From the NCBI GenBank assembly GCA_005503165.1, contig SCNT01000031.1, positions 1-57,193 of the forward strand: 57,193 bases of DNA. The letters run 5' to 3'. This document shows positions 26,300 to 33,694 of this stretch, piece by piece. The notes under the pieces were generated by a model. It was not told the origin of the DNA. It saw nothing but the letters and a program-made list of their open reading frames with translations, and did not search any database. A program made the translations under genes and the position numbers. Source of the DNA: Sphingomonadaceae bacterium 3R27E2-A (lineage in GTDB: Bacteria > Pseudomonadota > Alphaproteobacteria > Sphingomonadales > Sphingomonadaceae). How positions within the stretch are numbered: position 1 is the stretch's first letter; every line of letters begins with the position of its first letter.

Positions 26300-26773
26300 A
26301 TGTCGAAATTTGTGTCGACGTCACTCTGCATCATGTTGCTTGCGGTCTCCGGACCGGCGCAGGCATCGGGGCAGGTCCTGTCGAACGACCTGTCGAAGTG
26401 CAAGAGCGGACCGTCCACGCTGGTGCAGATCAGCGGGATCAAGAGCGGTAGCGGAAAACTCCGCATCCAGAGCTATCGCGCGACCTCGGCCGACTGGCTG
26501 GCGAAAGGCCGCTGGCTCAACCGGATCGAAGTCGCCGCGCGCGCCGGGTCGATGACCGTCTGCGTGCCGCTGCCCGATGCCGGCAGCTATGGCATCGCCG
26601 TGCGCCACGACGTCAACGGGAACGGCAAGACCGACCTGTCCTCGGACGGCGGCGGCATGTCGAACAACCCCAGCATCAACATCTTCAACCTCGGCAAGCC
26701 GAGCTACAAGAAGACCGCCTTTGCGGTCGGCGATGCACCGAAAACGATCTCGATCACCATGAAATATATGTAA
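26300..26773 (+). CDS. DUF2141 domain-containing secreted protein
   Basis: The 157-residue protein has a signal peptide (cleavage near AQA-SGQ) and a single DUF2141 domain: LVQISGIKSGSGKLRIQSYRA, then VCVPLPDAGSYGIAVRHDVNGNGKTDL (cores GKLRIQSY, YGIAVRHDVNGNGK) and the closing DAPKTISITMKY. The function of DUF2141 is unknown; the HDxNGNGK(L/T)D turn resembles a calcium-binding loop. The lipid-kinase gene begins 6 bases after its stop, so the two are probably in one operon. Confidence 0.88.
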   Translation: MSKFVSTSLCIMLLAVSGPAQASGQVLSNDLSKCKSGPSTLVQISGIKSGSGKLRIQSYRATSADWLAKGRWLNRIEVAARAGSMTVCVPLPDAGSYGIAVRHDVNGNGKTDLSSDGGGMSNNPSINIFNLGKPSYKKTAFAVGDAPKTISITMKYM

Positions 26774-26779
26774 GGATAT

Positions 26780-27754
26780 ATGGCCAGCGTCGCGCTCCTT
26801 TCCAATCCGCGCTCGACGGGCAACCGTGCCCTGTTGCCGCGCGTCCGGGAATATTGCGCGGCGCACCCCGATATCTTTCATTACGAGGTCGAGGACGTCG
26901 CCCAGATCGGCGAGGCGATCCGCACCATTGCGATGGTATCGCCCCGCATCGTCGTGATCAACGGCGGCGACGGCACCGTCCAGGCGGCGCTGACCGAGCT
27001 TTATTCGGGCGGCCATTTCGACGGCACCCCGCCGCCGGTCGCGGTGCTTCCCAACGGCAAGACCAATTTGATCGCGCTCGACCTCGGCGCCGAGGGCGAT
27101 CCCCTGAAGGCGCTCGAGCGCGTGATCGAGCTGGTCGAGAGCGGGCGGCTCGAGGATCATGTCATCGAGCGCCAGCTGATCTCGCTCGACAGCGGCGGCG
27201 AAAGCCGGCCGGTCCTCGGCATGTTCCTGGGCGGCGCCTATCTCGCCGACGTAATGCTCTATTGCCGCAACCGCATCTATCCGCTGGGGCTGCCCAACGG
27301 CGTATCGCATTTCCTTGCCGCGATGCTCGGGCTGTTCGCGATGGTCCTCGGCCTCGGCGGCGGGCGGCTGCCGCCCAAGCCCGAAGCGATGACCGTGTCG
27401 CTGATCCGCCAGGGCGAGTTCAAGGGCAAATTCTCGCTGCTGATCGTCACGACGCTCGAGAAACTGCTGCTCAGCATCCGCACCAGCGAAGCGCATGGCA
27501 CCAACGGTCATATGAAATTGCTCGCGACCGACACCAGCGTCGGGGCGCTGTTCCGCATGCTCGGCGGCGCGTGGCGCGGCACGCTCGGCCAGCGCCAGCT
27601 CGACGGCGTGCATTTCGAGCAGGGTGACGAGATCCGCATCGAGGGCAAGCGCTCGAACGTCATCCTCGACGGCGAGATTTTCGAGGCGAAGGGCGGCAAG
27701 CCGATCGTGCTCACCTCGACCCAGCCGGTGCCCTTCCTGCGCCTCGCCGCCTGA
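26780..27754 (+). CDS. Diacylglycerol kinase-family lipid kinase
   Basis: This 324-residue protein has the DAGK catalytic domain (LCB5/YegS type): LLSNPRSTGNR at the N-terminus, the nucleotide-binding VVINGGDGTVQAAL near residue 60, and LPNGKTNLIALDLG. The C-terminal beta-sandwich contains the charged turn GVHFEQGDEIRIEGKR. It should phosphorylate a lipid alcohol such as diacylglycerol, or possibly a sphingoid lipid given the organism. The Shine-Dalgarno AAGGA overlaps the space after the DUF2141 stop. A nucleotidyltransferase-like gene follows. Confidence 0.88.
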   Translation: MASVALLSNPRSTGNRALLPRVREYCAAHPDIFHYEVEDVAQIGEAIRTIAMVSPRIVVINGGDGTVQAALTELYSGGHFDGTPPPVAVLPNGKTNLIALDLGAEGDPLKALERVIELVESGRLEDHVIERQLISLDSGGESRPVLGMFLGGAYLADVMLYCRNRIYPLGLPNGVSHFLAAMLGLFAMVLGLGGGRLPPKPEAMTVSLIRQGEFKGKFSLLIVTTLEKLLLSIRTSEAHGTNGHMKLLATDTSVGALFRMLGGAWRGTLGQRQLDGVHFEQGDEIRIEGKRSNVILDGEIFEAKGGKPIVLTSTQPVPFLRLAA

Positions 27755-27778
27755 AGCCGGCGCCCCCCCGTGTCCGAC

Positions 27779-28645
27779 ATGCCGTCCGACAGCCTGGCCA
27801 ATCTGGTCCGCGCCGAACTTTCCGTCCCCGTCGACCCGCGCGCCAAGGCCATGGCCGCGGCAATCGCGGGGCAATATCCGGGTTCGGCGCGCGCTGTGCT
27901 CTTCTACGGCTCGTGCCTCCGCGAAACCCAGCTCGACGGGCTGATGCTCGATTTCTACCTGATCGTCTCGGACTATGGCGACGCCTATGACCGGCGCTGG
28001 ATGGCGGCGGCGAACCGGCTGATCCCGCCCAATGTCTTTCCTTTCCAGCACGAGGGACTGATCGCCAAATATGCGGTGCTGAGCGAAGCCGACTTCGACC
28101 GGCTGAACGGACCGGAGACGCGCAACGTGTCGGTCTGGGCGCGCTTCGCCCAGCCCTCGCGGCTGGTGTGGGCGGTCGACGACACCGCCGCCGACCGCGC
28201 CGTCGCCGCGGTCGCGCGCGCCGCGCCGACGCTGCTCGCCGCGGCGGGACGCATCGAAGGCGAAGATCTGCTCGACTGGTGGCGCCGCGCCTTTTCGCTC
28301 ACTTACTCGGCCGAGCTGCGCGCCGAGCGCAGCGGCCGCGCGCAGTCAGTGGTCGACGCCGACCCCGACCGCTATTTGCGGTTCGGCCCGCCCGCGATCG
28401 TCGCGATCGCGGCGAACGCGCGCAGCGGCGGCTGGCCGCGCCGCCGCCTCGAGGGCAAGGCGCTCAGCATCGTCCGCCTCGCCAAGGCCAGCCTGACCTA
28501 TGCCGGCGGCATCGATTATCTGGCGTGGAAGATCAACCGCCACGCGGGCACGAAGATCGAGATCAAGCCCTGGCAGCGGAGGTGGCCGCTGGTCGCGGCG
28601 CTGACGCTGGTGCCGAGGCTGATGAAGAGCGGGGCGATAAAGTAG
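27779..28645 (+). CDS. Nucleotidyltransferase-like protein, unknown function
   Basis: The 288-residue protein shows a pattern reminiscent of nucleotidyltransferase folds: AVLFYGSCLRETQLDGLMLDFYLIVSDY contains the hGS turn (YGSC) and the acidic strand LDFYLIV. Later parts have the Trp-rich GEDLLDWWRRAFSLTYSAELR and a basic C-terminus (KIEIKPWQRRWP). I do not know a specific function; the catalytic acidic pair looks incomplete. The ATG at 27779 and a GTG at 27770 are both possible starts. Its position 24 bases after the lipid-kinase gene suggests a role in the same lipid pathway. A palindromic element follows the stop. Confidence 0.7.
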   Translation: MPSDSLANLVRAELSVPVDPRAKAMAAAIAGQYPGSARAVLFYGSCLRETQLDGLMLDFYLIVSDYGDAYDRRWMAAANRLIPPNVFPFQHEGLIAKYAVLSEADFDRLNGPETRNVSVWARFAQPSRLVWAVDDTAADRAVAAVARAAPTLLAAAGRIEGEDLLDWWRRAFSLTYSAELRAERSGRAQSVVDADPDRYLRFGPPAIVAIAANARSGGWPRRRLEGKALSIVRLAKASLTYAGGIDYLAWKINRHAGTKIEIKPWQRRWPLVAALTLVPRLMKSGAIK

Positions 28646-28676
28646 GGCGGGGTTCGGGCGGAAGGGGACATAAAGG

Positions 28677-28808
28677 TCCTCCCCGCTTGCGGGGAGGGGG
28701 ACCGCCCGAAGGGTGGTGGAGGGGGCTCTCGGCCTGAAGCGCCGCTCGAGGACGCCACCCCCCTCCGTCAGCGCTTCGCACTGCCACCTCCCCACAAGTG
28801 GGGAGGAT
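28677..28808. repeat. Intergenic palindromic element (copy A3)
   Basis: About 130 bases start GTCCTCCCCGCTTGCGGGGA and end CCCCACAAGTGGGGAGGAT; both ends are hairpins (CCCCGC-TT-GCGGGG; CCCCAC-AA-GTGGGG) and inner segments (GGTGGTGGAGGG / CCCCCTCCGTCAGCGCTTCG) are shared with the other A copies. The flanks GGGGACATAAAG and CTTGTCCCC are also inverted. It fills the gap between two convergent genes and may double as a transcription barrier. Confidence 0.85.
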
Positions 28809-28842
28809 CGTCTTGTCCCCACCCCAAAACCGCCACCTGCCC

Positions 28843-30801
28843 TCAGCCAAACGCCGCGATCTTCTCCGCCGTCCGCGGTTCGGTGCTCCGCCGTATCGCC
28901 TGCTCCAGCTGGGTCAGCGTGAAGGGCTTGCGCAGCACGTCATGGTCGCCAAAGCTCGCTATCTCGCTCGCGTCGCCCGCAAAGCCGGTGACGAACAGCA
29001 CCGCGATGTCGGGCCAGCGCGCCTTCAGCCCCGCGACCATCTCGGGCCCGGTCAACTCGGGCATGAGAACGTCGGAGAGGATGAGGTCGAACTCCTGTGT
29101 CTCGACCAGCGCCGCGGCGGCGCGTGGGTCGCTGCATGCGATGGTGCGATGGCCGAGTTCCTCGACCGCGTCGACCGTCGCCGCGAGCACGCGCAGATCG
29201 TCCTCGACGACCAATATGTGCAGCGCCTCGCTCGCCGCCTCTGGCTCGGCGACCGGGACGACCGGTTCGGGCTCCGCCGCCTCGGCAGGGCGCGCGACGG
29301 GTAGCAGCATCGCAACGCGCGTGCCCTCGCCTTCGGCCGACGAAATCTGCACCTCGCCCCCCGACTGGCGGCAGAAGGCGAAGACCTGGCTCATGCCGAG
29401 GCCGGTGCCCTGTCCGGCAGGCTTGGTGGTGTAAAAGGGGTCGAAGACGCGTTCGAGCACCTCGGGCGCCATGCCGCAGCCGGTGTCGATCACCTGCACC
29501 GCGAGCGCGCCGGTCTCCGCCTGCTCGTCGGGAAGCGTGCGAATCGTCAGCGCGCCATGACCTTCCATCGCGTCGCGCGCATTGACCGCGAGGTTGAGCA
29601 GCGCATTTTCGAACTGCTGGCGGTCGAGCCAAGCGGCGAGCCCCGCGGCGCGGAGGTCGAGCGTCAGCGCGATGCGGTCGCCGATCGTGCGCTCGATCAG
29701 CTCGGCGAAGGAGGCGATGCTTTCGTCGACGATGATCATCTCGGGCCGTGCGGGTTCGGAGCGCGCGAAGGCGAGCAGGCGCCGCGTCAGGTCGGCGGCG
29801 CGGTTGGCGCCGTCCATGGCATTGTTCAGATGCCGCTGCGCCTTTTCGGGGGCGTCGACGACCAGCCGCTGCGCGAGTTCGAGCCCGCCGACGACGACCG
29901 CCAACATATTGTTGAAGTCGTGCGCGATGCCGCCGGTCAGCTGGCCGACCGCCTCCATCTTCTGCGCCTGCCGCAATTGCGCCTCGGCGGCGGCGCGGTC
30001 GGCCATTTCGCCGCGCAGCGCGACGTTGGCACGCGCCAGTTCGGCGGTGCGCTCGGCGACCGCGGCTTCGAGCAGCGACGCACGGTCGCTTTCGGCGAGC
30101 TGTTCGCGGCGCGCGAGGCGGCGCTCGCCCTCGGCGCGGACGAGCGAGAAGGTCGCGACGATCGCGATCAGCGCGGCGACCGCGCCGAGCAGCGAGAAGA
30201 GCAGGATCGCCTGGTTGAGGCTGTCGCGGTCCGACGCCGCGATGCGGTTGCGCTCGGTCAGGATTGCGCGTTCGTTGCGGATCAGGTCGCTCAGGATGCG
30301 GTCGATGCGGATCAGCGCCTCGTCATGCCCCGCGGCATTATATTTGGAGATCGCCGCGACGGTCTGGTTGTAATTGGCGCTGAGTGCGGCATCGCCCAGT
30401 TGCTCGCCGCGGCGGTCGAATTCGGTGGTCAGCTTCGCGACCAGCTCGGCCTGTTCGGGATTGTCGCGGACATTGCGCGTCAGCAACGTCAGATATTGGC
30501 GCGCGACGCCCCATTGCTGCTGGAAGACGCGGCCGTCTTCCTTCTGCAGCCCCACCGCGAAGCGACCGAGCGCCGCCTCCGCGCGCGCGAGCGAGGCGTC
30601 GAGGCTGCGGGTCTGCGAGATCACCTCCAGGCTGTGCGCCTGCCAGCCGAGCGAGCGGTCGTAATTGTCGTTGGCGCGCATCAGCAGCAGCACCAGCGCC
30701 GCGACGACCCCGGCCAGGATCGCGCCGACGCCGACCGTCAGCCAGAAGCGCAGCCGCTCCCGCCGATTGTCGTTGTCGCTGTCATAGTCCGCCTCGAACA
30801 C
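28843..30801 (-). CDS. CHASE3 hybrid sensor histidine kinase/response regulator
   Basis: The 652-residue protein has a membrane helix (about 19-41), a CHASE3-like extracytoplasmic four-helix sensor, a second helix (about 200-222), a short coiled coil, the HisKA domain with GGIAHDFNNMLA, an HATPase domain (NLAVNARDAM, VIDTGCGMAPEV, GQGTGLGMSQV) and a C-terminal receiver domain with its phospho-acceptor in ILSDVLMPE and Lys in LRKPFTL. Kinases with a receiver of this layout are often autoregulatory. The start is GTG at 30801. No DNA-binding partner is adjacent, and the stimulus is unknown. Confidence 0.92.
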   Translation of the reverse strand: MFEADYDSDNDNRRERLRFWLTVGVGAILAGVVAALVLLLMRANDNYDRSLGWQAHSLEVISQTRSLDASLARAEAALGRFAVGLQKEDGRVFQQQWGVARQYLTLLTRNVRDNPEQAELVAKLTTEFDRRGEQLGDAALSANYNQTVAAISKYNAAGHDEALIRIDRILSDLIRNERAILTERNRIAASDRDSLNQAILLFSLLGAVAALIAIVATFSLVRAEGERRLARREQLAESDRASLLEAAVAERTAELARANVALRGEMADRAAAEAQLRQAQKMEAVGQLTGGIAHDFNNMLAVVVGGLELAQRLVVDAPEKAQRHLNNAMDGANRAADLTRRLLAFARSEPARPEMIIVDESIASFAELIERTIGDRIALTLDLRAAGLAAWLDRQQFENALLNLAVNARDAMEGHGALTIRTLPDEQAETGALAVQVIDTGCGMAPEVLERVFDPFYTTKPAGQGTGLGMSQVFAFCRQSGGEVQISSAEGEGTRVAMLLPVARPAEAAEPEPVVPVAEPEAASEALHILVVEDDLRVLAATVDAVEELGHRTIACSDPRAAAALVETQEFDLILSDVLMPELTGPEMVAGLKARWPDIAVLFVTGFAGDASEIASFGDHDVLRKPFTLTQLEQAIRRSTEPRTAEKIAAFG

Positions 30802-30914
30802 CTGGCCCTTGTACCGGAGTCGCGCCGCGCGGGAAAGCGGCGAACGAGTCGCTGCGCGCCCGCCAGATCGGCTCGCCCCGAAAAGGAGTCCTTCTGTCGG
30901 CGCCTATACTCGCT

Positions 30915-32117
30915 TCACCCGATAATGCCGACGCGCTTGCCCGCGCGTTCGAAGCGGCCGAGAATCTCGCCGACCTGCTCGCTCGAATGCTCGGCGCAAA
31001 GCGAACAGCGGAGCAAAGTCATGCCCGCGGGGGTCGCCGGCGGGCGCGCGAGATTGACGTAGAGGCCTTCCTCGAGCAGCGCTTCCCACATCATCGCGCC
31101 CCGTTCGAGGTCGGGCATGATCACCGCGATGATCGCCGACTGCGGCTCGTCGGTGCCGAGGGTGAAGCCCAGGTCGCGGAGCCCCTTGTGCAGCGTCTTC
31201 GAATTTTCCCACAGGTGCGCACGCTTGTTCGACCCGTGCATCAGCTTGCGGATGCTGGTCGCGGCGGTCGCGACGACGCTCGGCGGCAGCGAGGCAGTGA
31301 AGACATAGGGGCGGCAGACGAGGCGCATGATCTCGAACTTCGGGTGGTTCGACACGCAGAAGCCGCCGACCGTGCCGACGCTCTTCGAAAAGGTGCCGAT
31401 GATGAAGTCGACGTCGTCGATCACGCCCTGCGCCTCGGCGACGCCGCGGCCGTGCTCGCCGATGAAGCCCATCGAGTGCGCCTCGTCGACCAGCACCATC
31501 GCGCCATTTTCCTTGGAAATGCGGACCATCTCCTTCAGCGGCGCGATATCGCCGAGCATCGAATAGACGCCCTCGAGCACGACGAGCTTGCCCGCTTCGG
31601 GCGGCAGGCGCTTCAGCCGCTTCTCGAGCGCTTCGATGTCGTTGTGGCGAAAGGCGACGATCTCCGCATCGCCCATCTTGCACCCGTCATAGATGGAGGC
31701 ATGGCTGTCGATGTCGAGGATGACATAGTCGCCCTTGCCCGCGATCGTCGAAATGATGCCGAGGTTCGCCTGGTACCCGGTCGAGAACACCATGGCATGG
31801 TCCATGGCGTAAAATTCCTTGAGCGCGTCCTCGCACTCCCTGTGCCCCCGATAGGTGCCGTTGAGCACGCGGCTCCCCGTGGTGCCGCTGCCGAATTTGT
31901 CCAGCGCCTCCTTGCCCGCGGCGATGACATCCTCGTCGAAAGTCATCCCCATATAATTATAGGTGCCGAGCAGGATCGTCTCGCGCCCGTTGCAGATCGC
32001 GACGGTCGGCGACACGACACGCTCCATCACCAGGCTGAACGGATCGGTCACCCCGGTCGCGAGCAGCGCCTCGCGCTGCTGGATCAGCGGGTCGAATTTC
32101 GAGAAGAGGTCGGTCAT
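30915..32117 (-). CDS. spt: Serine palmitoyltransferase
   Basis: This 400-residue PLP enzyme of the alpha-oxoamine synthase family condenses serine with an acyl thioester to 3-ketosphinganine, the first step of sphingolipid synthesis. Much of it matches what I recall of Sphingomonas paucimobilis SPT: TILLGTYNYMGMTFD, FSTGYQANLGIIST, SHASIYDGC with the stacking His139, VLVDEAHSMGF with Asp211, and GTFSKSVGTVGG with the PLP Lys245; residue numbers are consistently 20 lower than in that enzyme because of a shorter N-terminus. The ATG at 32117 is used, since upstream codons lie in a repeat. An ACP gene precedes it on the same strand. Confidence 0.95.
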   Translation of the reverse strand: MTDLFSKFDPLIQQREALLATGVTDPFSLVMERVVSPTVAICNGRETILLGTYNYMGMTFDEDVIAAGKEALDKFGSGTTGSRVLNGTYRGHRECEDALKEFYAMDHAMVFSTGYQANLGIISTIAGKGDYVILDIDSHASIYDGCKMGDAEIVAFRHNDIEALEKRLKRLPPEAGKLVVLEGVYSMLGDIAPLKEMVRISKENGAMVLVDEAHSMGFIGEHGRGVAEAQGVIDDVDFIIGTFSKSVGTVGGFCVSNHPKFEIMRLVCRPYVFTASLPPSVVATAATSIRKLMHGSNKRAHLWENSKTLHKGLRDLGFTLGTDEPQSAIIAVIMPDLERGAMMWEALLEEGLYVNLARPPATPAGMTLLRCSLCAEHSSEQVGEILGRFERAGKRVGIIG

Positions 32118-32132
32118 ATTTGGTCTTCCATG

Positions 32133-32200
32133 TTCCCCGGCGTAAGCCGGGGTCCAGATGGGTGCGCAACATCGCATGGACCCCGGCTTCTGCCGGGGAA
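32133..32200. repeat. REP-like inverted repeat within the ACP-SPT operon (copy B2)
   Basis: Arms 32133-32156 and 32177-32200 pair at 22 of 24 positions; each is itself a hairpin (CCCCGGC-GTAA-GCCGGGG and CCCCGGC-TTCT-GCCGGGG). It resembles copy B1 at 95-169. It occupies nearly the whole 93-base gap between the ACP stop and the SPT start, so it is probably transcribed and could affect the ratio of the two proteins. Confidence 0.85.
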
Positions 32201-32210
32201 CGCGAAGCTT

Positions 32211-32444
32211 TCAGCCCTGCAGCTTTTCGACCGCGGCGACCAGCTGGCCGACGGTCTCGATCTCGGCCTGCATGTTCATGCTGATGATGATGTCGAAGGT
32301 GTCCTCGACCTCGGCGACGAAATCCATCACCGTCAGGCTGTCCCATTCGAGGTCGCCGGCAAAGGTCGTCGCGTCGGTCAGCTCGACGCCCTTCTTGTTG
32401 AACGGCGCGATCAGGCCGTGAATCTGGTCCTTGAGGCTGCTCAT
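32211..32444 (-). CDS. Acyl carrier protein of the sphingolipid pathway
   Basis: The 77-residue acidic protein has the ACP fold and the phosphopantetheine attachment Ser36 in LEWDSLTVMDF. Its sequence departs from the fatty acid AcpP (which has DSLD), as expected of a dedicated carrier. Genes like this next to SPT have been shown in Caulobacter and sphingomonads to supply the acyl group to SPT; I infer the same here. Start ATG at 32444. A palindromic repeat separates it from spt, and a large hairpin lies upstream (32474-32526). Confidence 0.92.
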   Translation of the reverse strand: MSSLKDQIHGLIAPFNKKGVELTDATTFAGDLEWDSLTVMDFVAEVEDTFDIIISMNMQAEIETVGQLVAAVEKLQG

Positions 32445-32473
32445 TGGCTGCGTCCCGTAAAGAAAGAAAGTGA

Positions 32474-32526
32474 GGGTCAGAACCCAGGAATTGCGCGTTC
32501 GAGGCGCAACTTCTGGGTTCTGACCC
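32474..32526. repeat. Large hairpin repeat (family D)
   Basis: Arms 32474-32496 and 32504-32526 pair at 21 of 23 positions around the loop GTTCGAG; the arm begins GGGTCAGAACCCAG. It lies 30 bases upstream of the ACP start and 138 bases upstream of the divergent DUF5706 gene, in the promoter-containing gap. It may be a mobile palindrome or a regulatory hairpin; only the structure is certain. Confidence 0.8.
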
Positions 32527-32664
32527 CTGGCGCGGGCATGCCGCGCTCGTTCCCGATTGGCAAGCGAATGCGGCGGGATTCGGGCAGCATCTTGCCGCTC
32601 GCGGGACTTCGTGTCATTCGGGTGACAGGGTCGCCCGGAGCCGCTTCGGCAGGGAGGGGATTGT

Positions 32665-33225
32665 ATGGACAGCGAAAAACCGGCGCCGCCGCCGACCAGC
32701 TTCCCGCCGAACGCGGTCCATCTGGTGCGCACCAACCAGCAATTGACGATGAACCTGTCGCAGATGGCCGACCAGAAGGCGTCGATCCTGATGGGCGCGA
32801 CCTTCGTCGTCTTCACCCTCGCGATCGGGCAGGCGCGCACCGGGGCGGGCGCGCTCGCGATCCCGCTCGCGATCCTCGCGACCTTTTCCTTTCTCTCGGC
32901 GCTGCTCGCGATCTCCGCGGTGCTGCCGCGCGTCGGCAAGGCGCCGCCGATCGTCTACAAGGACGGCAAGGACCACAGCAACATCCTCTTCTTCGGCCGC
33001 TTCGCACAGATGGAGGAGGATGAATTCATCGACGCGGTCAAGGCGCGGCTGCGCACCGAGGAAGATCTCTACGAGACGATGCTGCGCGACACCTATCAAA
33101 ACGGCATCGTCCTCGCGCGGCGCAAATATCGCTATCTGGCCTATGCCTACCGCCTGTTCGTGGTCGGGCTGACTTTGACCTTCATCGCCTTTGCGGTCGA
33201 GATGGCTTGGCTGTGGATGCGATGA
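32665..33225 (+). CDS. DUF5706 / PycTM-like membrane protein
   Basis: This 186-residue protein resembles the Pycsar transmembrane effector family (DUF5706): an amphipathic start LVRTNQQLTMNLSQMADQKAS followed by two helices (about 50-92, split by ARTGAGA), a soluble helical part DGKDHSNILFFGRFAQM and EEDLYETMLRDTYQNG, and a last helix near residues 156-185. In Pycsar defence, a cyclic pyrimidine nucleotide triggers such effectors to damage the membrane. No cyclase (PycC) gene is adjacent; many sphingomonads carry such orphan proteins, so a housekeeping role is possible. A decayed coding segment follows directly. Confidence 0.75.
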   Translation: MDSEKPAPPPTSFPPNAVHLVRTNQQLTMNLSQMADQKASILMGATFVVFTLAIGQARTGAGALAIPLAILATFSFLSALLAISAVLPRVGKAPPIVYKDGKDHSNILFFGRFAQMEEDEFIDAVKARLRTEEDLYETMLRDTYQNGIVLARRKYRYLAYAYRLFVVGLTLTFIAFAVEMAWLWMR

Positions 33226-33229
33226 CCGA

Positions 33230-33414
33230 ATGACCGACGTCTTCCTCGGCTACGAGCGCGAGGAGGCATCGCCCCCAAGGCGGTTGCGCGGAGCGGCTAT
33301 GGGGATGTCGAGCCGCTGTCCGGGGTAACGGCGGATGCGAAGGATGATCGGCGGGTCGAGGTGTATCCGATGCCGCCGGGGCAATGGCGGCTTCAGGGTG
33401 GGGAGCGGGCGTAA
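33230..33414 (+). pseudogene. Decayed coding remnants: TIR-like start and OmpA-like end
   Basis: The ATG at 33230, 4 bases after the DUF5706 stop, opens with MTDVFLGYEREEAS, like the start of TIR-domain proteins (typically MTDVFLSYxRED), but the frame ends after 32 codons at 33328. A second frame ending at 33414 reads AVARSGYGDVEPLS then DDRRVEVY, which looks like the end of an OmpA-like domain (GYGDxxP...RRVE). Neither piece is a functional gene. I infer debris of two genes, or of one rearranged gene, ending at the palindromic element that follows. The TIR resemblance rests on about ten residues. Confidence 0.4.
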
Positions 33415-33416
33415 TA

Positions 33417-33582
33417 ATCCTCCCTGTCGCGCAGCGATGGGGAGGGGGACCATGCGAAGCATGGTGGAGGGGCCGAGGCCTTGAGCGTCGGTTTCGGGCC
33501 GCCGCCCCTCCACCACCGCTTCGCGGCGGTCCCCCTCCCCACGGCTTCGCCGCAGGGAGGATTAGACGGCAACTAACGCCCG
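33417..33582. repeat. Intergenic palindromic element (copy A4)
   Basis: The core runs from AATCCTCCCTGTCGCGCAGC to GCCGCAGGGAGGATT (33417-33563) with internal complementary blocks (GGGGAGGGGGACCATGCG; CGGTCCCCCTCCCCA). Its right flank, reverse complemented, is CGGGCGTTAGTTGCCGT (33566-33582), identical over 17 bases to the left flank of copy A5 (56055-56071). The 112 bases from here to the MATE gene hold nothing I recognise. Confidence 0.85.
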
Positions 33583-33694
33583 ATACCGGTCGATCGCCGA
33601 CGCTGTTGCCATTATGCCACCCTGGCCCACGAAACGCCCGCTTCCCCAATCCCCCGATTGAAACGCCCGCAACCCGCGCCTATCCGGGCCGGCT

